DNA of 64,000 nt from Angiostrongylus vasorum (GCA_018806985.1 JADANN010000057.1:1-64000); one strand, 5' to 3'. Counted from the stretch's first letter, positions 26,036 through 38,968 are shown. Made by a program: numbers and translations. The notes: generated from the letters alone by a model not told the origin.

Positions 26036-27414
26036 AGGTACATTATGTTGCGTAGGGTGTCTCGACCATTTTATTCTTTTTGATAAACGTGTCCCCTTTT
26101 TTTTTGTTTCGCCTTCCATATAGACTGTACCGAAGATCCACTCTATCATTATCGTTATCAAATAGAGGGATTCTCCTGTTTTTCGATTTTCCACAAGCCT
26201 GCTTGAAACGTCACCCACCTTAAAAATTTAACTCAATGTTCTAGTAGCCACTGGAAATTGTTATCGGCGGTATTTTTTCACTCGATTATTGATTGGTAAA
26301 CTTGCGTCTCAACATCCAAAATCAGAAGTTAAGGCTTTGGCCCCGCACTGTCTCACTTCCGTTGTCTAAGCAAAATGCTGTTGGTAGGATTTTTCTGCCC
26401 CTTTTTCGAAACATATGTTTAGTGTATTTCACTACTTTTAGTATTCTTATATACTCATTCCGTATAATACACATAATTAATCAATTAGGAAAAGAAGAAC
26501 GGTAAATACACAGCTTCGTGAGTTACAAGCGAGGGTTTTGGGGTTTCCGAATTTCGCTCATATCTTAGTATTCTTGGGGTCGTGTTTCTACTTAATTGCA
26601 AAGAAGCAATTTATTTTGATCGATTATTCATGTCTTGCACTTAGGATCATTCTGAAAATAACGATCACATAAGGGAACAGAATGACAAAGAGGAACCGAC
26701 AGCTGAGACGAAAATTTTACCGCTTGAAATGCTATTAGCATGTTGAAAAGGTACACTGCTTATGTAAACTGCAAATTTAGATCAAAAATGTTATTTGGTC
26801 AGCGAGAGGCTCGTTGACTAAGTGAGTTAAACAGAGTTTCGTAGCGCAGCACATAAAACTTGTGCACCTTCGCGCAGCTTGTTGATGGATATTCTTGTGA
26901 AAGAGTATTGGAACTTTTTTGCCGGACATAAGTGGATACATTCGCTGCAGTCTGTGTAGGATATCATCCTTTCCACAAAAGTGAAATCCTGCTGTGATCG
27001 CCTGATCGATATTGAATGAAGGCCCTGTATTATATAACTTCTGTTGTCGAAAATGAAACTGCCACCAAGAGCATTTTTGGGAAGTAAGCTTTCGAAAATG
27101 GTTAAAAGCTTCATCTGTGTACATTCACTGAAACGAACGTCATTGCTTGTCGTACAGAGGTCAATTTTCATCGCCTTCCACAATGCGATCGTAAAAAAAC
27201 GTATGATAACTAACAACAAAGAACTGGATAGAAATATACGGTCATGTCGCTTAGCAGAATGTGGAATTGGTGAGTAAATGTTAAAGTGTAGTTTAACAGT
27301 CCAGAACCCACAACCTTCTTTGTGCTCATCGTATTGTTTTCGTGGCATCCTTCGAAAGTCGTTGTTCACTATATGCTGGTGCGACTTGCCAAATAAAAAC
27401 GACACGACATGAAA
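26036..27414. other. No recognised gene
   Basis: Contains the longest unexplained open frame of the left half (26827-27405 minus, 192 codons, no motif, low-complexity hydrophobic and basic mix). A second minus frame overlaps it. No family similarity was recognised, so I do not call a gene. Confidence 0.4.
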
Positions 27415-27925
27415 AGAAGTAGCTCAGTTGAGTGGCAGAGAAAGACAAACCTTTGAATTATAAGCCGGAATGTTGCTGAGCAGCTGGATAAGTACTTGGC
27501 TTAGAAACCATGTTATTCTATCCGTTGGCCCGTCTGCAGAGCTGGTCTAACCTTGTAGAATAATGGATTGGTTGACATGAGATCACTAGTTGGTACTGAC
27601 TTATGTGTTTTAATAAGTAAGTATAAAACGGGAAATGTTGGTCCACCTATTTTATGGTGCGTAATAATGGGTGGTTTTGAGCCAGCCGCTTTTACCACTT
27701 TGACCCATTCATTGTTAAGTTTTCGGTATTGTCTTTTGTATTCCTTTTCAGATGATGAGCGATAAAGGGTAGTCAGTCACAATCAAAGGATAAGTCAGAA
27801 GTTCATGAGTTGCATGTCAACAGTGGTTCAGTGGCAGAGGAAGACGAACTTTTGAATTATTCGTTCGGTGCCTTTGTGTTTGTGTGTTTTTCTACATGCG
27901 AGGTGGCACCTCGACATGTTCGATC
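27415..27925. mobile_element. Penelope-like fragment with flanking repeat pair
   Basis: The minus strand at 27513-27700 encodes HKIGGPTFPVLYLLIKTHKS, then SDLMSTNPLFYKVRP, the segment upstream of the RT palm in Penelope-like elements. It is flanked by direct copies of a short motif (GTGGCAGAGRAAGACRAAC) at 27425-27455 and 27833-27860; an inverted third copy is at 28855-28955. These repeats may be remnants of the element's terminal repeats. Truncated and frameshifted. Confidence 0.7.
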
Positions 27926-28719
27926 GAAAATATAAATCCGTAAACGATACGACATAAAAATCCACTAGCTATCCATATATACATCGATGAAGATGGACAT
28001 GAAGACGAAATCAACCTTTCTCCCATGCGGAACCTAGTATGCGGTAATCAATAAGCCACTCTTTCATTGGTAGGCGCACCAAAGAGGGGTTTGCCGAGTT
28101 CCAGCTGCAATCTAGGCAGTAAAACCATAAAACCGCGGCAGAAAATCTATATACCTAAATGTCGATGGCACTGGAAACAAAATGTCGTCACACGCTCACC
28201 GCTTTCTATGACTCCTCTACTGAGTATGTTACGTCAAGAACAACCGCACAAAGATAATACGGATGGGTAATGCGTCTTTCTTTCATTAGAATGCTGGTCT
28301 GAGATATTCCGTAGCGTCATACGCAACAACAAGGCATTCTTCCCCACGGTTTATTTTTTGGGTCCTTGGAATACATATCTGGAAAACTTCGGGAGTTTTG
28401 CGCACAGAAGTTTTCGATTCCTACGCAAGAACGATAATTTCTACTTCAGATTATTTTCTGTTGTACCGCCTAGAGTGGTACCCCGTTCAAATTTACGAAA
28501 TGCGTGTTCTTTTTGCGGAAGCAGAACTGGTCCACCCGTTTCTCCAACCCATGTGCTTTAGAAGAGATCAGATAAACCACCCGAACTCATGCAATCACCA
28601 CCTCTACCATTGGAACACATTATGGGGGTTTTTGCGTCGTGCCTAGACTGTCTTAAGGACGGTTACCAATTAGCTGATCTATTAGAGTGCTCATGTATTT
28701 CAATCATTGTTACGATATT

Positions 28720-28720
<1 letters not shown>
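27926..28720. other. No gene seen
   Basis: Short overlapping frames on the plus strand without motifs. Confidence 0.5.

Positions 28721-28721
<1 letters not shown>

Positions 28722-28766
<45 letters not shown>
28722..28766. repeat. (TA)n microsatellite
   Basis: About 22 uninterrupted TA units. Confidence 0.95.
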
Positions 28767-28769
<3 letters not shown>

Positions 28770-28854
28770 ATAAGAGCGTCGTGTCATTTATGGGTTTACA
28801 TTTGCAATTGAACACGTTGAATTTCTGCAGTCTGAGGTAAACAAAGTGTGGCAC

Positions 28855-28955
28855 CACTCTGGCATATAGAAAAACACACGAAATATACAAAGCGCAAAAA
28901 GCGTGAAACGAGTGATTCAAATCTTTGTCTTCCTCTGCCACTGGGCTGAACTACC
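28855..28955 (-). repeat. Repeat shared with the Penelope-like fragment flanks
   Basis: Reverse complement of 27820-27920: GTGGCAGAGGAAGACAAAG, then GTGTGTTTTTCTATATGCC on the minus strand. Confidence 0.65.
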
Positions 28956-29029
28956 TCTTTTCATCACAATGTTAACTTTTCTATTCACTCCCTTTTAGAA
29001 TTTTTCACGGCACGGTATCATGTGTGATA

Positions 29030-29115
29030 CAGGCTAATAGCGACCTCGTTCCCCCACCGCACTCACCTGCGGTACAGAGTTTTGCAAATATCTCAACACC
29101 ACTGTGGTTCCCTGT
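29030..29115 (-). repeat. Interspersed repeat family 2 fragment
   Basis: Opposite-strand copy of the element at 23858-23937 and 62640-62760 (CGTTCCCCCACCGC, GCAAATATCTCAACACCA). Confidence 0.7.
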
Positions 29116-29705
29116 ATTTACTTCACATGCAAATTTACGAACTTTTTGACCTAACCTATGACTGTGTTTCCTCAAATATCGGTGTCCTGTACCGTCTAAC
29201 ATCCGTGGAATGCTTACTTTTTGGTCGCAAATCTCCTTTTCATAGAGTTCTAGTTCCTCAGTGGTATGCAAAGGTTGTAGCACCACTTAGTGCAGCCGCG
29301 ATGCTCGCGTCTCCATCGGCAACATCAAAATCACCGCTTTTTGGAGAGACTCGGTGAAACAAGCGTTGTAACCAGAAGAGTAGCGGATATAGGGATACAA
29401 GTCCTCTATTTTAACCCATTTGGCAGCTGCATTCACCTTTATTCTTACCACATGAGAAAGACAGATTTGCCAACCAGCGTTCTTCGCCTTCTGAGATTTG
29501 ACGTGCTATGTCATTGCAAAAGCTATGCAGGGTGTCATCTCAATGAGAATGTTGTAGTTCACCACTGCTATCACTCGAATGCACTTATAATGCTTTAACG
29601 CAGCACTACGCATAACCCTTAATTCTGCTGGAAAAAAAATATGTTATCTAACATAATTGAGACTGAATGATGTGAACATGGATTGCTTTCTCTATTGTGA
29701 GCAAA
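29116..29705. other. No gene seen
   Basis: No open frame above 105 codons and no recognised motif. Confidence 0.5.
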
Positions 29706-29982
29706 GTGGCGCGTGTGGTGCAGTGGTCGGAGCCGCCCTGCAACACACACGTGGAATCGATTCCAGCGCACATGGCCCACCATGCCTTCCACCCCTCCAG
29801 GGGCAAATTAGTACCAGACTTCTCTGGAAGGGTAGAAGCACTGGGTCGATACATCAGCAGGCCACCGCGAGTCATTGTAAAGGCCACATATGCATTAAGT
29901 CACCTCCAAACGATGCTTAATGAAGTCGAATGCATGGCGCATCCCTCAGGGATTGATCAATTCCGAAAACTTTGTCCCTTTT
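29706..29982 (+). repeat. SINE family 1 copy, well preserved
   Basis: Head GTGTGGTGCAGTGGTCGGAG (RNA polymerase III A-box-like TGGTGCAGTGG) and CGTGGAATCGATTCC (B-box-like), then the body CGATACATCAGCAGGCCACC and 3' region TGAAGTCGAATGCATGGCGC, GGGATTGATCAATTCC. The head resembles a tRNA, so a tRNA-derived SINE is the likely class. Confidence 0.85.
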
Positions 29983-30094
29983 TATTCTTTATCGTAATTT
30001 CGATCTCGCGTTCTATGACGATGAGCGGCGACCTCTAATCCCTACGCAATGGTCTCTTACGCATAAGTGAGGGCAGGAAATTTTCTGGAGTGGA

Positions 30095-30265
30095 AAAGAG
30101 TGGCACGGAGTCAGCTGTGGCCTGTTCTTCTCACTACAACCTCAATATTTTGAAATCTCCACAAGCCGTTCGCTTAGTCCTGCTCAACTCTTGAGCAAAA
30201 TCGTTCAACCCGTTGATATGTCTAGTTAAATAGACGTAGCTAGATCATTCTAATCCAGTGGTCGT
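30095..30265 (-). mobile_element. RTE LINE family 1 fragment (RT C-terminal part)
   Basis: Aligns with 32225-32400 of the long copy, the region encoding the segment after the RT palm (ELSRRKRAAW there). Short, frameshifted. Confidence 0.65.
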
Positions 30266-30279
30266 GGATTCTTTTGTGG

Positions 30280-31735
30280 GATTAAGTCGAATACCGAACT
30301 TCCCCGCGGATCTCTATCATATAAGGGATCTAGAGCCGGTTAGACGCGATGCTACGTGGCGCGTCCCGAGGTGGCGGATAGGAGGCTAAGAGCGACCTTC
30401 CCTGAGACGCAAATGGATCCAGAGGATGGACTCGCTTTTTTCTAAAGCGCCGATTTGGCACCTATTTTCTGTATGTACAATGCGTATTCACGTATGCGTT
30501 CGAGCGTTCGTTCTCATTTGCGCGGATTGCATTCTATGACTCAATATGGCCAAAAGCCTACAATCAAAAGACAGGAAGAGTGTGGGAGGCGGTTAGGGAT
30601 TCGCTTCCAACAAATAAGCTCCATGTCCACCCTGGAAGAGACTGGCATGCTACCCGTGAGTAAACCCATCCCCACGTTAAGAGCCCAGCAAGCTGCGCGT
30701 GGGTATCAGAATGCTAAACACAGAAAAAGTAACGGGCCTCATTCCCAGAGCGCGAAAGAGCCGCCGATTCGGCAGCGATGGGTAGGATGAGTGCGGAGAG
30801 ACTGCTAGAGTATCAGGGCCATTCTAAACTACCGAAGTCGCAAAAAACTAAGATGACGAGCTGTACCTACAATGCACGCTCTTTTGCATCCGAGTCCTCG
30901 ATAGAGGAATTGATCATGCAAGCAAGAAGGATAAGGTACGACGTCATCGACCTAGCCGAGACGAGACGTCGCCACCCATTCAACGGCGTCTGTGACACCG
31001 GAGAAGAATTGTTCGTCGGAACATGAGAAAGTAGAGGAGTCAACGGCGTCGGCGTTCTCGTCAACATGAGTTTCTCCATGAACATGCATGGGTTCATTCG
31101 AGCAACGAACAACTCGAAACGGACGTGTACGATTAAAGTGATGTGGATCAACACCAGCTTTGACAGTCTCTGTCGTTTACACGTTAGCATCAAACTATGA
31201 CGAAGAAGAAGTCGGATCATTCTATATGGACTTGGAGGAATCTTACAGAGTAAACCACACATTCTTCAAGGTCATCATCGGAGATTTTAACGCTAAGCTT
31301 GGACCAAGAAGAACGTCACATTGTGACCCACGAATTTATAAAATGGGATTTATTCAATTCACTAGTGGGCTGCAGAGAATATGCCGCTTTCGATCACATC
31401 GACGAGGAAAGCGATCGGCTCATTCAAAATCTTCACGTCAGCGATAAAAAATTTCATAACCAAAGTACCATCATTCTATGAAGATGTTAAAAGCCACGTC
31501 AAAAGAGGAATTATGCACTACGATATCATCTCGCTAAAATTATCCATAGGCACCCTTGAGAACGTCGTACAAACAGTGGAATATGACTGCAAGCAACTGA
31601 AGGTCAGTGGTTGGCAATTACACCATATTGCTCTGGTGATGTAGTCATTCTTATAACATCAAGCATTGACCAGGTAGAACGAATGCTTGCCAAATTTGAC
31701 AACTGTTTCAGAGAGATTGGTAATACCTGTATCAC
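30280..31735 (+). mobile_element. RTE LINE family 1 copy with internal deletion
   Basis: 5'UTR (30290-30780), then endonuclease: [69 protein letters not shown] (catalytic GDFNA intact). Just after, sequence jumps via a short linker piece to the RT region near 31470 (SFYEDVKSHVKRGI, then ATLENVVQTVE). It ends at 31735 within the RT, abutting the 3' end of the opposing copy at 31740. Confidence 0.88.
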
Positions 31736-31739
31736 CCGT

Positions 31740-34700
31740 AATCCTGTTGATCGTCGAGTGACTTGACCGGGCGCCGGTAAATCTTCCATTTTTTCCCTGG
31801 CGCGTGCAACCGTGTCTCAGTGGGTTCTTATAGCTCAAGAGACACATTAAGAATCATATCTGTCTTCTAGGCTTTTCGTGAAGAACTCTGACCATTGAGT
31901 CGTTGGTCTTCCTGTAGTGCGTTTGACATCCCGAGGAATCCACTCACCAGTGGCCCTTGTCCATCGGTTACCATTCATATGTATTACGTGTCCAGCCCAC
32001 CTTATCTTCGACTGTTTGGCGTACAGAGCGGCATCTTTGATTTTTCATCGTTGATGCAGATCGGAGCTTCGGATCCCATCCTTTACCTGCGTGAAACGGG
32101 ATACTCCCTAGCATCGTGCTTTCGACTGCGCGTTCGATAACGCTAAGTGATCTTTTAACCTGCTTATGCAGCGACCAGGTTTTTGACGCATACGTTAGCG
32201 CAGGAAGTACTGTTGAGTCAAAAAGGTGGGCATGGAGTCGGATGTCCTTTGTCTCTTCACTACATCCTCGATGCTCTTGAAAGCTCTCCAAGCCGCTCGT
32301 TTCCTTCTGCTTAGCTCTGGAGCTAAGTTGTTCATCATATTGATTTCCCGAATAGACATAACTGGTGCATTCCGAGATATTCGTTTCGTTGACCATGGAT
32401 GGACCATACGAAACCAATCCGTTCTTCATGAACATCGTTTTTTGTGAGATTTGGTCAAAGACCAATCTTTCCATAGACTTTATCAAAGTCGGCAAGCGTA
32501 CGTTCCGCTTGGCTAATGTTTGGTGTTATAAGGACGATGTCATCAGCAAAGCGAAGATGGTGTAACTGCGGACCATCGATTTTCACTCCCATATTACCCC
32601 ATTCCAGTGTTCGTGTGACGTTCTGGAGGGTGGCAGTAAATAATTTTGGCGAGATGGTATCGCCTTGCCTAACCCTTCTTTTTGACGTTAATCTTAACAT
32701 CGTTGTAAAATGGTGACATCTTGGTTGCGAAATTTGTGTACAGCTAACGAAAAAATCTTTGTATACCGAGTAGGGACTGCTTGACTGTCAAGGGCTTCCA
32801 TGACTGCTTCTATCTCAATTGAGTCAAAGGCCTTCTTTAAACCGATGAAAGTAATACAGAGCGGTCTATTGTAGTCTCGCGGTACTTCAATGAGTCTTGT
32901 TATCGTGTGGATGTTGTCCATGGTATTAAATCCTTTTCGAAACCCTGCTTGCTCACATGGCTCTCCTTCGTCCAGTGTTTTGTCAGTTCTGTTCAGGATG
33001 AGTCGAGTGAAACGTTTGTAGACTACAGACAGCAAGCAGGCGGGCGATAGTTGCCGATATCGTGTAGGTCACGCTTCTTTAACAATAACACGGCCTTGCT
33101 GGTCTTCCACTGAGTGGGACCTTGCGTTCAGCCAGGTAGCGTGTGAACAGCCGAGCCAGTGTGTTAACCTGGCGGAATGTTCTTCAGGTGTTCTGGTCTT
33201 ATCCTGTCCGGACCAGTTGTGTTCGATTTTTCACCGACGAAATCGCATGTCGGATTTCGGAAGGAAGAAATGGTGGTACAACATATCCATCCTCCTTTTT
33301 TTCATATGACGGAAGGTGGACGTGGCTATCGAAGAGATACGAGTAGTATTCGTGAATAAATTTCTCCATTACCTTTCTGGACGCTGTAACTCTTCCGTCT
33401 GGGCATCGGAGTGCAATCATCTTGGTCTTGTAACTGGCGAAGCTTCGGTGGGCTTTGCGAATGCTTTTCCCAGCCTCTGCAGCTTCGACCATTATTGCTG
33501 CTCTTTTCTATTTAAGATCTTCTTTTATCGCCTGTCTGCATTGTTTTGCAAGCACGGACGTTACTTCGCGGTTGCCTGCATTTCGTGCGATTCCACGCTG
33601 TCATATCACCTCGAGTGTTTCTGGAGACACGTCTTTTTGATGACTTTCGAACTCTCAGCTTCCATAGCGCTAACGTGAAGATGTTGAATGAGCCGATCAT
33701 ATTCTTCGTCGATGTTGTCGAAACGGCATCTTAGCTGACTAACGAATTGAATAAGTCCTAGTTTGTGGGGGTTCTGGGAGTTCGGTTTTTGAATTTAGCG
33801 GCTTTTTTCTTTTTTTCCGCGAGAAATAAAATCTTGCACGAAGGAGACGGTGGTCTGATCTCGTATAGAATTTTTGGGACAACAGCAACATCGGTTAGGC
33901 AGCAATTTCTATTTACTATGATGTGATCTATTTCATTATGGTACTCTTCATTGGGAAACTCCCATGTCCAGCGTGAATTGCGAGTTACCATGGATGGTCT
34001 TGGTCGCCATGATAAACTCGGATAGCCGCTCACCCTATTCGTTCCATTCTAATCCATGGGTATCAATGTGACGTTCTTTAGACGTTCTTTTTTCGTCCAA
34101 TCTTAGCGTTAAAATCTCCAGTGATGACGACGAAGAATGTATGGTTATCTCTGTAGAATTCCTACAATTTACAACGCTTCGACTTCTTCGTCATAGCTTG
34201 ATGTCGGCGTATAAACGACGAAGATTGTCTAAGCCAGTATTGATCCACATCTCTTTAACCGTAAACGTCCAATCTGGTTTGTCATTTGTTCGAATGAATG
34301 GATTTTCATGAACAAACTCCTGTTGACGAGAACGCAGACGCCGCGACCCTTCTAGTGTCGCATGTTTCAAAGAACAGTTCTGCTCTAGTGTCATACACGG
34401 CGTTGAATGGGTGGGGTAGCGTGGTCCCGTCAGGGCCAATCCGATAACATTGTACGTCATCCGTCTTGTTTGCATAATCAAGTCTTCCATCTGAGATTCA
34501 GATGCGAAAGTGCGTGCACTGTGGGAACAAATTGTCAACGTAGTGCTTTGCGTCATACAGCTTAAAACGGCCCTGGGATTTTAGCGGTCTCTTCGTACTC
34601 GTCCTAGCCTACGCTGCCGAATCGGGGTCAGGAGAATGGAGCCCGTTTTTTAACTGCGTTTAGCTTCTTGATAACCATTAATAGGTTGCTGTGTTCTTAA

Positions 34701-35421
34701 CGTGAGGGCAGAGTATACTCACGGGTAGCTTACCAAGCTCTGTCAGAGTGGACATGGAGCTTATTTGTTGGAGGCGACTCCTAACCGCCTCCCATATACT
34801 TCCCCTGTCACTTGATTGCAGGCTTTCGGCCGAATTAACTCGTAGAACACAATCCGCATAAGCGAGAACGCAACCACACACGCATGCATGAATTACGCCT
34901 ACCATATACAGAGAGTATGTGCCAAATCGGCGCAGCAGAAACAGGGGGCCCTTCCTGTGGATTCACGTGCGTCTCAGGGAAGCAAAGGTCGCCTATGGTC
35001 CGTAATTTACCTCCTGTCACGCGTCACGTAGCCACGTTGCTAACCGGCTTGAGAACTCTCTTAAGAGGGAGATTCCTGGAAATTCGAGATAGGATGCGTA
35101 ATTTCGTAAAGGTTTGCCACGCAGAAGTTTCTGTTGTTGGTACAGAGGAAATCTCGTTTCCAGTTTAACTTTTTAGCAATAATAATGCTTCCATGAGAAT
35201 TTGACCATCAAAAATTGTACACAATTCAATCCGCATGACAGCGACGTAAGCAAAGAATAAAGAAAAAACAAATAAGTTAGGAGTATCAATGAAGATAAAA
35301 AAATTAGCTGTTGCAGTAAACTGGAGATGTGAGTTGAAATGAAGGAGTAGCTTTCTGCAATAAAACGGTGATGTAATACGAGAGAGAAGTTTCATACACC
35401 ACCTAACTCAACGAAGAATGT
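31740..35421 (-). mobile_element. RTE LINE family 1, near-complete but decayed copy
   Basis: The longest copy, 3.7 kb. Order on the minus strand: 5'UTR (35421-34560), endonuclease (TICSHSARTFASESQMEDLI; EYHNEIDHIIVNRNCCLTDV), linker ([36 protein letters not shown]), then RT with GEPCEQAGFRKGFNT, CITFIGLKKAFDSIE, RRVRQGDTISPKLFTATLQN and LHHLRFADDIVLITPNISQA (catalytic FADD intact), followed by the C-terminal SRRKRAAWRAFKSIEDVVKR and LPALTYASKTWSLHKQVKRS. Several frameshifts and stops, so not autonomous. It serves as the reference for the other family 1 pieces. Confidence 0.92.
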
Positions 35422-37165
35422 CGAACAGTGCGTTGATATACGAGAGATTACGAGATTTGATAGCTGGCCGCGAGACAGAGTGGAAAACTAAAACAGCGAA
35501 AAAAAAGTGGCAAGGAACAAGGAGTACTTGATACAGTGATAGGGAGCAGCGGAAAACGAACAGCATACAACTGAGGACAATTCTGCCTACATTAATGAAG
35601 AGTCGGACACTCGAATTCTACTACGTGAAAGGAGAAAATAGATGGAGACTCTAAGAACACTACTTGAACGAAATGTTGAATGACTAATGATGTCAGTGAT
35701 TATAGTCGTGAGGGCTGGCCACCAAAGAAAGCAACAAGAAAAGCACTCACGAAATTGGAAGACCTTTGTTGACAATGCATACGAAGAAAGGTATCAAATG
35801 CAAGAGCTCCTCCGATACGCTCAATTTATAATGTCGGTTCGTGTAAAATAGAAGAAGAATAGACAATATTTTCTAATTATTCAAACCACTTTGCATTTTT
35901 TGTGCTAACCGCAAACAGTTGTGCTGCTTTGTCAAATCAAGCCATCAGTGTGTTAAGGCCGGTCCGTAGGTTGCACACGAGACCCTTGAAAGTTGCATCT
36001 CCCAGTCGTGGAGTGATTTCTGTTCATCCATTCACAAACAATTGCTGAGCAGGATGAAATTCTGCTCCTGAATCACATGTCATTCTTAAGCCTTTTCATT
36101 TTTATAGGATTAAAATTCCATTATTAACTAAGGCATTAGTGGAATACCGATCACCCTGTTGGGTTATCAGTATTGAAAAGAATAAGTGATGAATTTCGTG
36201 GAAACTAAAGATTGCGACGTCTTCTTTCCTAGCGCATCTGTGGCTCGACAGTGCTGACTATTATATTATATAAAAAGTTTCTAACGATTTGTCGCGCTAG
36301 AGTTATGTGTCGTTTTAAGGCGAAGATCGATTGCCGTACTGTTGCGTAGACCACGTTCGGCATGACATTTCCTTAGAGCTGCCCGACCAGCAGTAGGAAT
36401 GGATATGTGCACTGATCTTGGAACGGTGAAGATCGCAAACTCTTACTGTCGTCCGGAACCATATGGCCACTCAGCTTGATACATGTTTATATCCTTGTTT
36501 TTTTGACAGCTGTTCTTTGTATTCGTATTCTTCTTTCCCTAAGTTAGTGCTAAATGAGCTGTCTTTGGAATCCTCCCGATACCCTTTGAGTCCATTCCAG
36601 TGCCATCTGAACTGAAAGCTAAATTTGAGAAACACAGAGTTTGAATCACCGAACTGAAAATAATGTTTCTTACAATGAGAACATGACTGGCACTTACGGC
36701 ACTTACGAAGACGAAGACGTCGAAACGTCAGTCCATTAAACTTTGTTGTCATCAGTGTGTTAGCTGAATAATCCAAGAATACCTACGACACCGTTCGTGC
36801 CAAGGGTTTCAAGACCAGAAAAAATTAGATGCAGCTTGCTCACCTTAGATCACCATTCTCCGTCAGGCTGATTTAATTCATCAGTTATATATTGATTGTA
36901 CATATTATATATTGATCTATATTGATCCAAGGAATTTGTATTTTCAATAGTGATGTGCCTACACAAGTTCTACCTGTAACTCTTTGTATCTAAAAAGCAG
37001 TTAAAGGGATATTATTGTTAAGTACTACTATTAATTTCGTTATTAGAGCGCAAAAATGCTAGAATAATGAGCCAGAGGAAAGAAGTAGTGAGAAAAACTG
37101 AAGCTGAAAGACAATAATTCTCTCGTTGTGTTCAAAAAGGGAATTGCACTGCTGCTAAAATGGTG
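35422..37165. other. No gene seen apart from a weak exon candidate
   Basis: AT-rich DNA; the only stretch with protein-like composition is the candidate exon ending at 36471. Confidence 0.5.
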
Positions 37166-37342
37166 TTTTTCTCACAAATCCCTCTGGCATTGATCAACGT
37201 CGAGAGCTTTATCCTTTATCTTCTACTTATTTATCTCTAATTTGGAAAAGATCTGGACCTTTCTTCATCTCAGAACTAAATCTCAGCTCAGACGCAAACA
37301 CTTCAGCAGGAGACCTCACTGACTGCATCCACAGAGGTAATT
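36471..37342 (-). CDS. Possible extra 3' exons of the channel gene (weak)
   Basis: Two minus-strand stretches look more protein-like than their surroundings. The one below 37342, after an acceptor in TTCACTAG, reads LWMQSVRSPAEVFASELRFS; no clear donor was placed. The other runs from about 36619 to a TGA at 36471-36473, after an acceptor in AAATTTAG, and contains FSTNLGKEEYEYKEQLSKKQ. If the channel mRNA continues past 42101 these could be terminal exons. No conserved motif supports this and the 5-kb gap is large; they may be chance. Confidence 0.2.
37166..37222 (+). repeat. SINE family 1 tail fragment
   Basis: Only the 3' end remains: ATTGATCAACGTCGAGAGCT followed by TTATCCTTTATC. Confidence 0.7.
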
Positions 37343-37429
37343 CTAGTGAAGAAACAGCTGTCTGTCTCCAAACAAAGAAGAAAAAGCTGGTATTGTCACC
37401 GAATAGTAAACGTAGCATACCAGATGCAC

Positions 37430-38699
37430 GGAATTTTTTTTAACATGAACTTTGCCTTCATTCTTTTCCTCCGGCATCATTTAACGAAGTTCAACTTTGT
37501 CAGATTTCGAAACTGAGTGAAATTAATGCTTTGCTCTTAAGGTGGACGCAGTTTTGCAACTATGGAATTTGCGTAATGCTTGTTGCAGTGACTGGTTTTT
37601 AGTTTCCCGTTTTTTTCGTTTTTTTAACAAAATCACTCCTTCCGTTATATTTCATTGCTCCTATCTTCTATTCTTCATACCTTCTTCTATTTCATTACTT
37701 CTTTAGATAACTTGATCAATCTCCAGTTGACGTACTGGTTCTCGTGATCCGTATAAAGAAATAAACCATTTAATTTTTTTCTATAGTAATTAATGAGAGT
37801 GGTTTGGAGTCAAAAAAGTGAATAATTTCATTCTATTACATCGTAGAGATGTATAACATATACAGTAACCGTGATGATACCACTCATTTGTTTCTTTTTA
37901 TTATTTTGCGATGTACACACATTTTTGCTGTATTTGTCAATCATGTGGAAAGACCATTACCCATGGATCTTCCACATTAAGGAATTATCATCCTGAAACC
38001 GACCGTATACTTGCACTAAGACACGGATGGATTCAATGGATGGCGCACTGTCTGTATTGTGCTAAAGCAACACTGTACTTCTGCACATACGCGCATATAC
38101 TCGTTTCTGTATATCACTGTTCTTGCCTATAAATAATGCTGCCATGAGGTGGTATGGCACTGTTTGTATTTATCGTCCTCGTCGATAAGAGTTTCTATGA
38201 ATGTCGACTCATTGAAGAACAAATGACGTTAAGCGGAGGTTAGCCATTTAAAGCTTATGGATAATTAGCGACTTAAACCGTCATCGTCCCCACACTCCAA
38301 CGAGGACATGACTGAAGCATTTTTTTACGAATGGAAAGTGGTCACGCAGGGGAGGTTAATGAGCTTAATGACTTCTATTTTGTTAACATTGCGATTTCCA
38401 CCTCCGGATTGGTTGTCGAAGAAAATTTGAGATGTAAAGAGTGTGGCCGTCTTAGTTTGCTATGATGACCAAAGGCATTCATTGTAACCGACATTTTCAG
38501 AAGATCACCAATCATCGTTGCAGGTAGGATCTTGTATTCATCAAATTGACAATGATCCTCTACTATTTAAAATGATGAACATTCAATGGCCTTTTTTCTA
38601 GAGTATAAAAAATAAATAATAGAAGAGTGAAGTCGAATCACTTAGTAAAAATGGAAAATAAAGCTTGTATGCCTATATGACTATCTGAAATCTCCACTA
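37430..38699. other. No gene seen
   Basis: AT-rich, poly-T rich; no convincing coding sequence. Confidence 0.6.
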
Positions 38700-38968
38700 G
38701 GATAATAAAGGATGAAGCTCTCAGCGTTGATAAATCTCTGAGGGATGCGCCACGCATTCGACTTCAATAAGCATCGTTTGGAGTTGACTGAATGCATATC
38801 TGGCCTTTACAATGACTCACGCTGGCCTACCGATGTATCGAGCAGCTACTGCTATCCTCATTTGCAGACTTCGGAGGGATGGAAGGCTTGGTGGGCCATT
38901 GGCGTCGAAGTCGATTCCACGTGTGTGTTGAAGGGCGCCTCCGAGCACTACGCCACACGCGCTCATGG
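38700..38968 (-). repeat. SINE family 1 copy
   Basis: Tail (GGATGAAGCTCTCAGCGTTG) at left, body TGGCCTACCGATGTATCGAG, head at right reading GCGTGTGGCGTAGTGCTCGG on minus. Confidence 0.85.

Noticed and set aside
26827..27405. 192-codon minus-strand open frame.
   Set aside because: No recognisable domain, mixed composition, overlapped by another frame, and located in repeat-rich DNA. Could be chance or a decayed element.
30867..31262. 131-codon minus-strand frame.
   Set aside because: Antisense shadow of the LINE endonuclease at 30778-31262, where the plus strand carries the conserved motifs.
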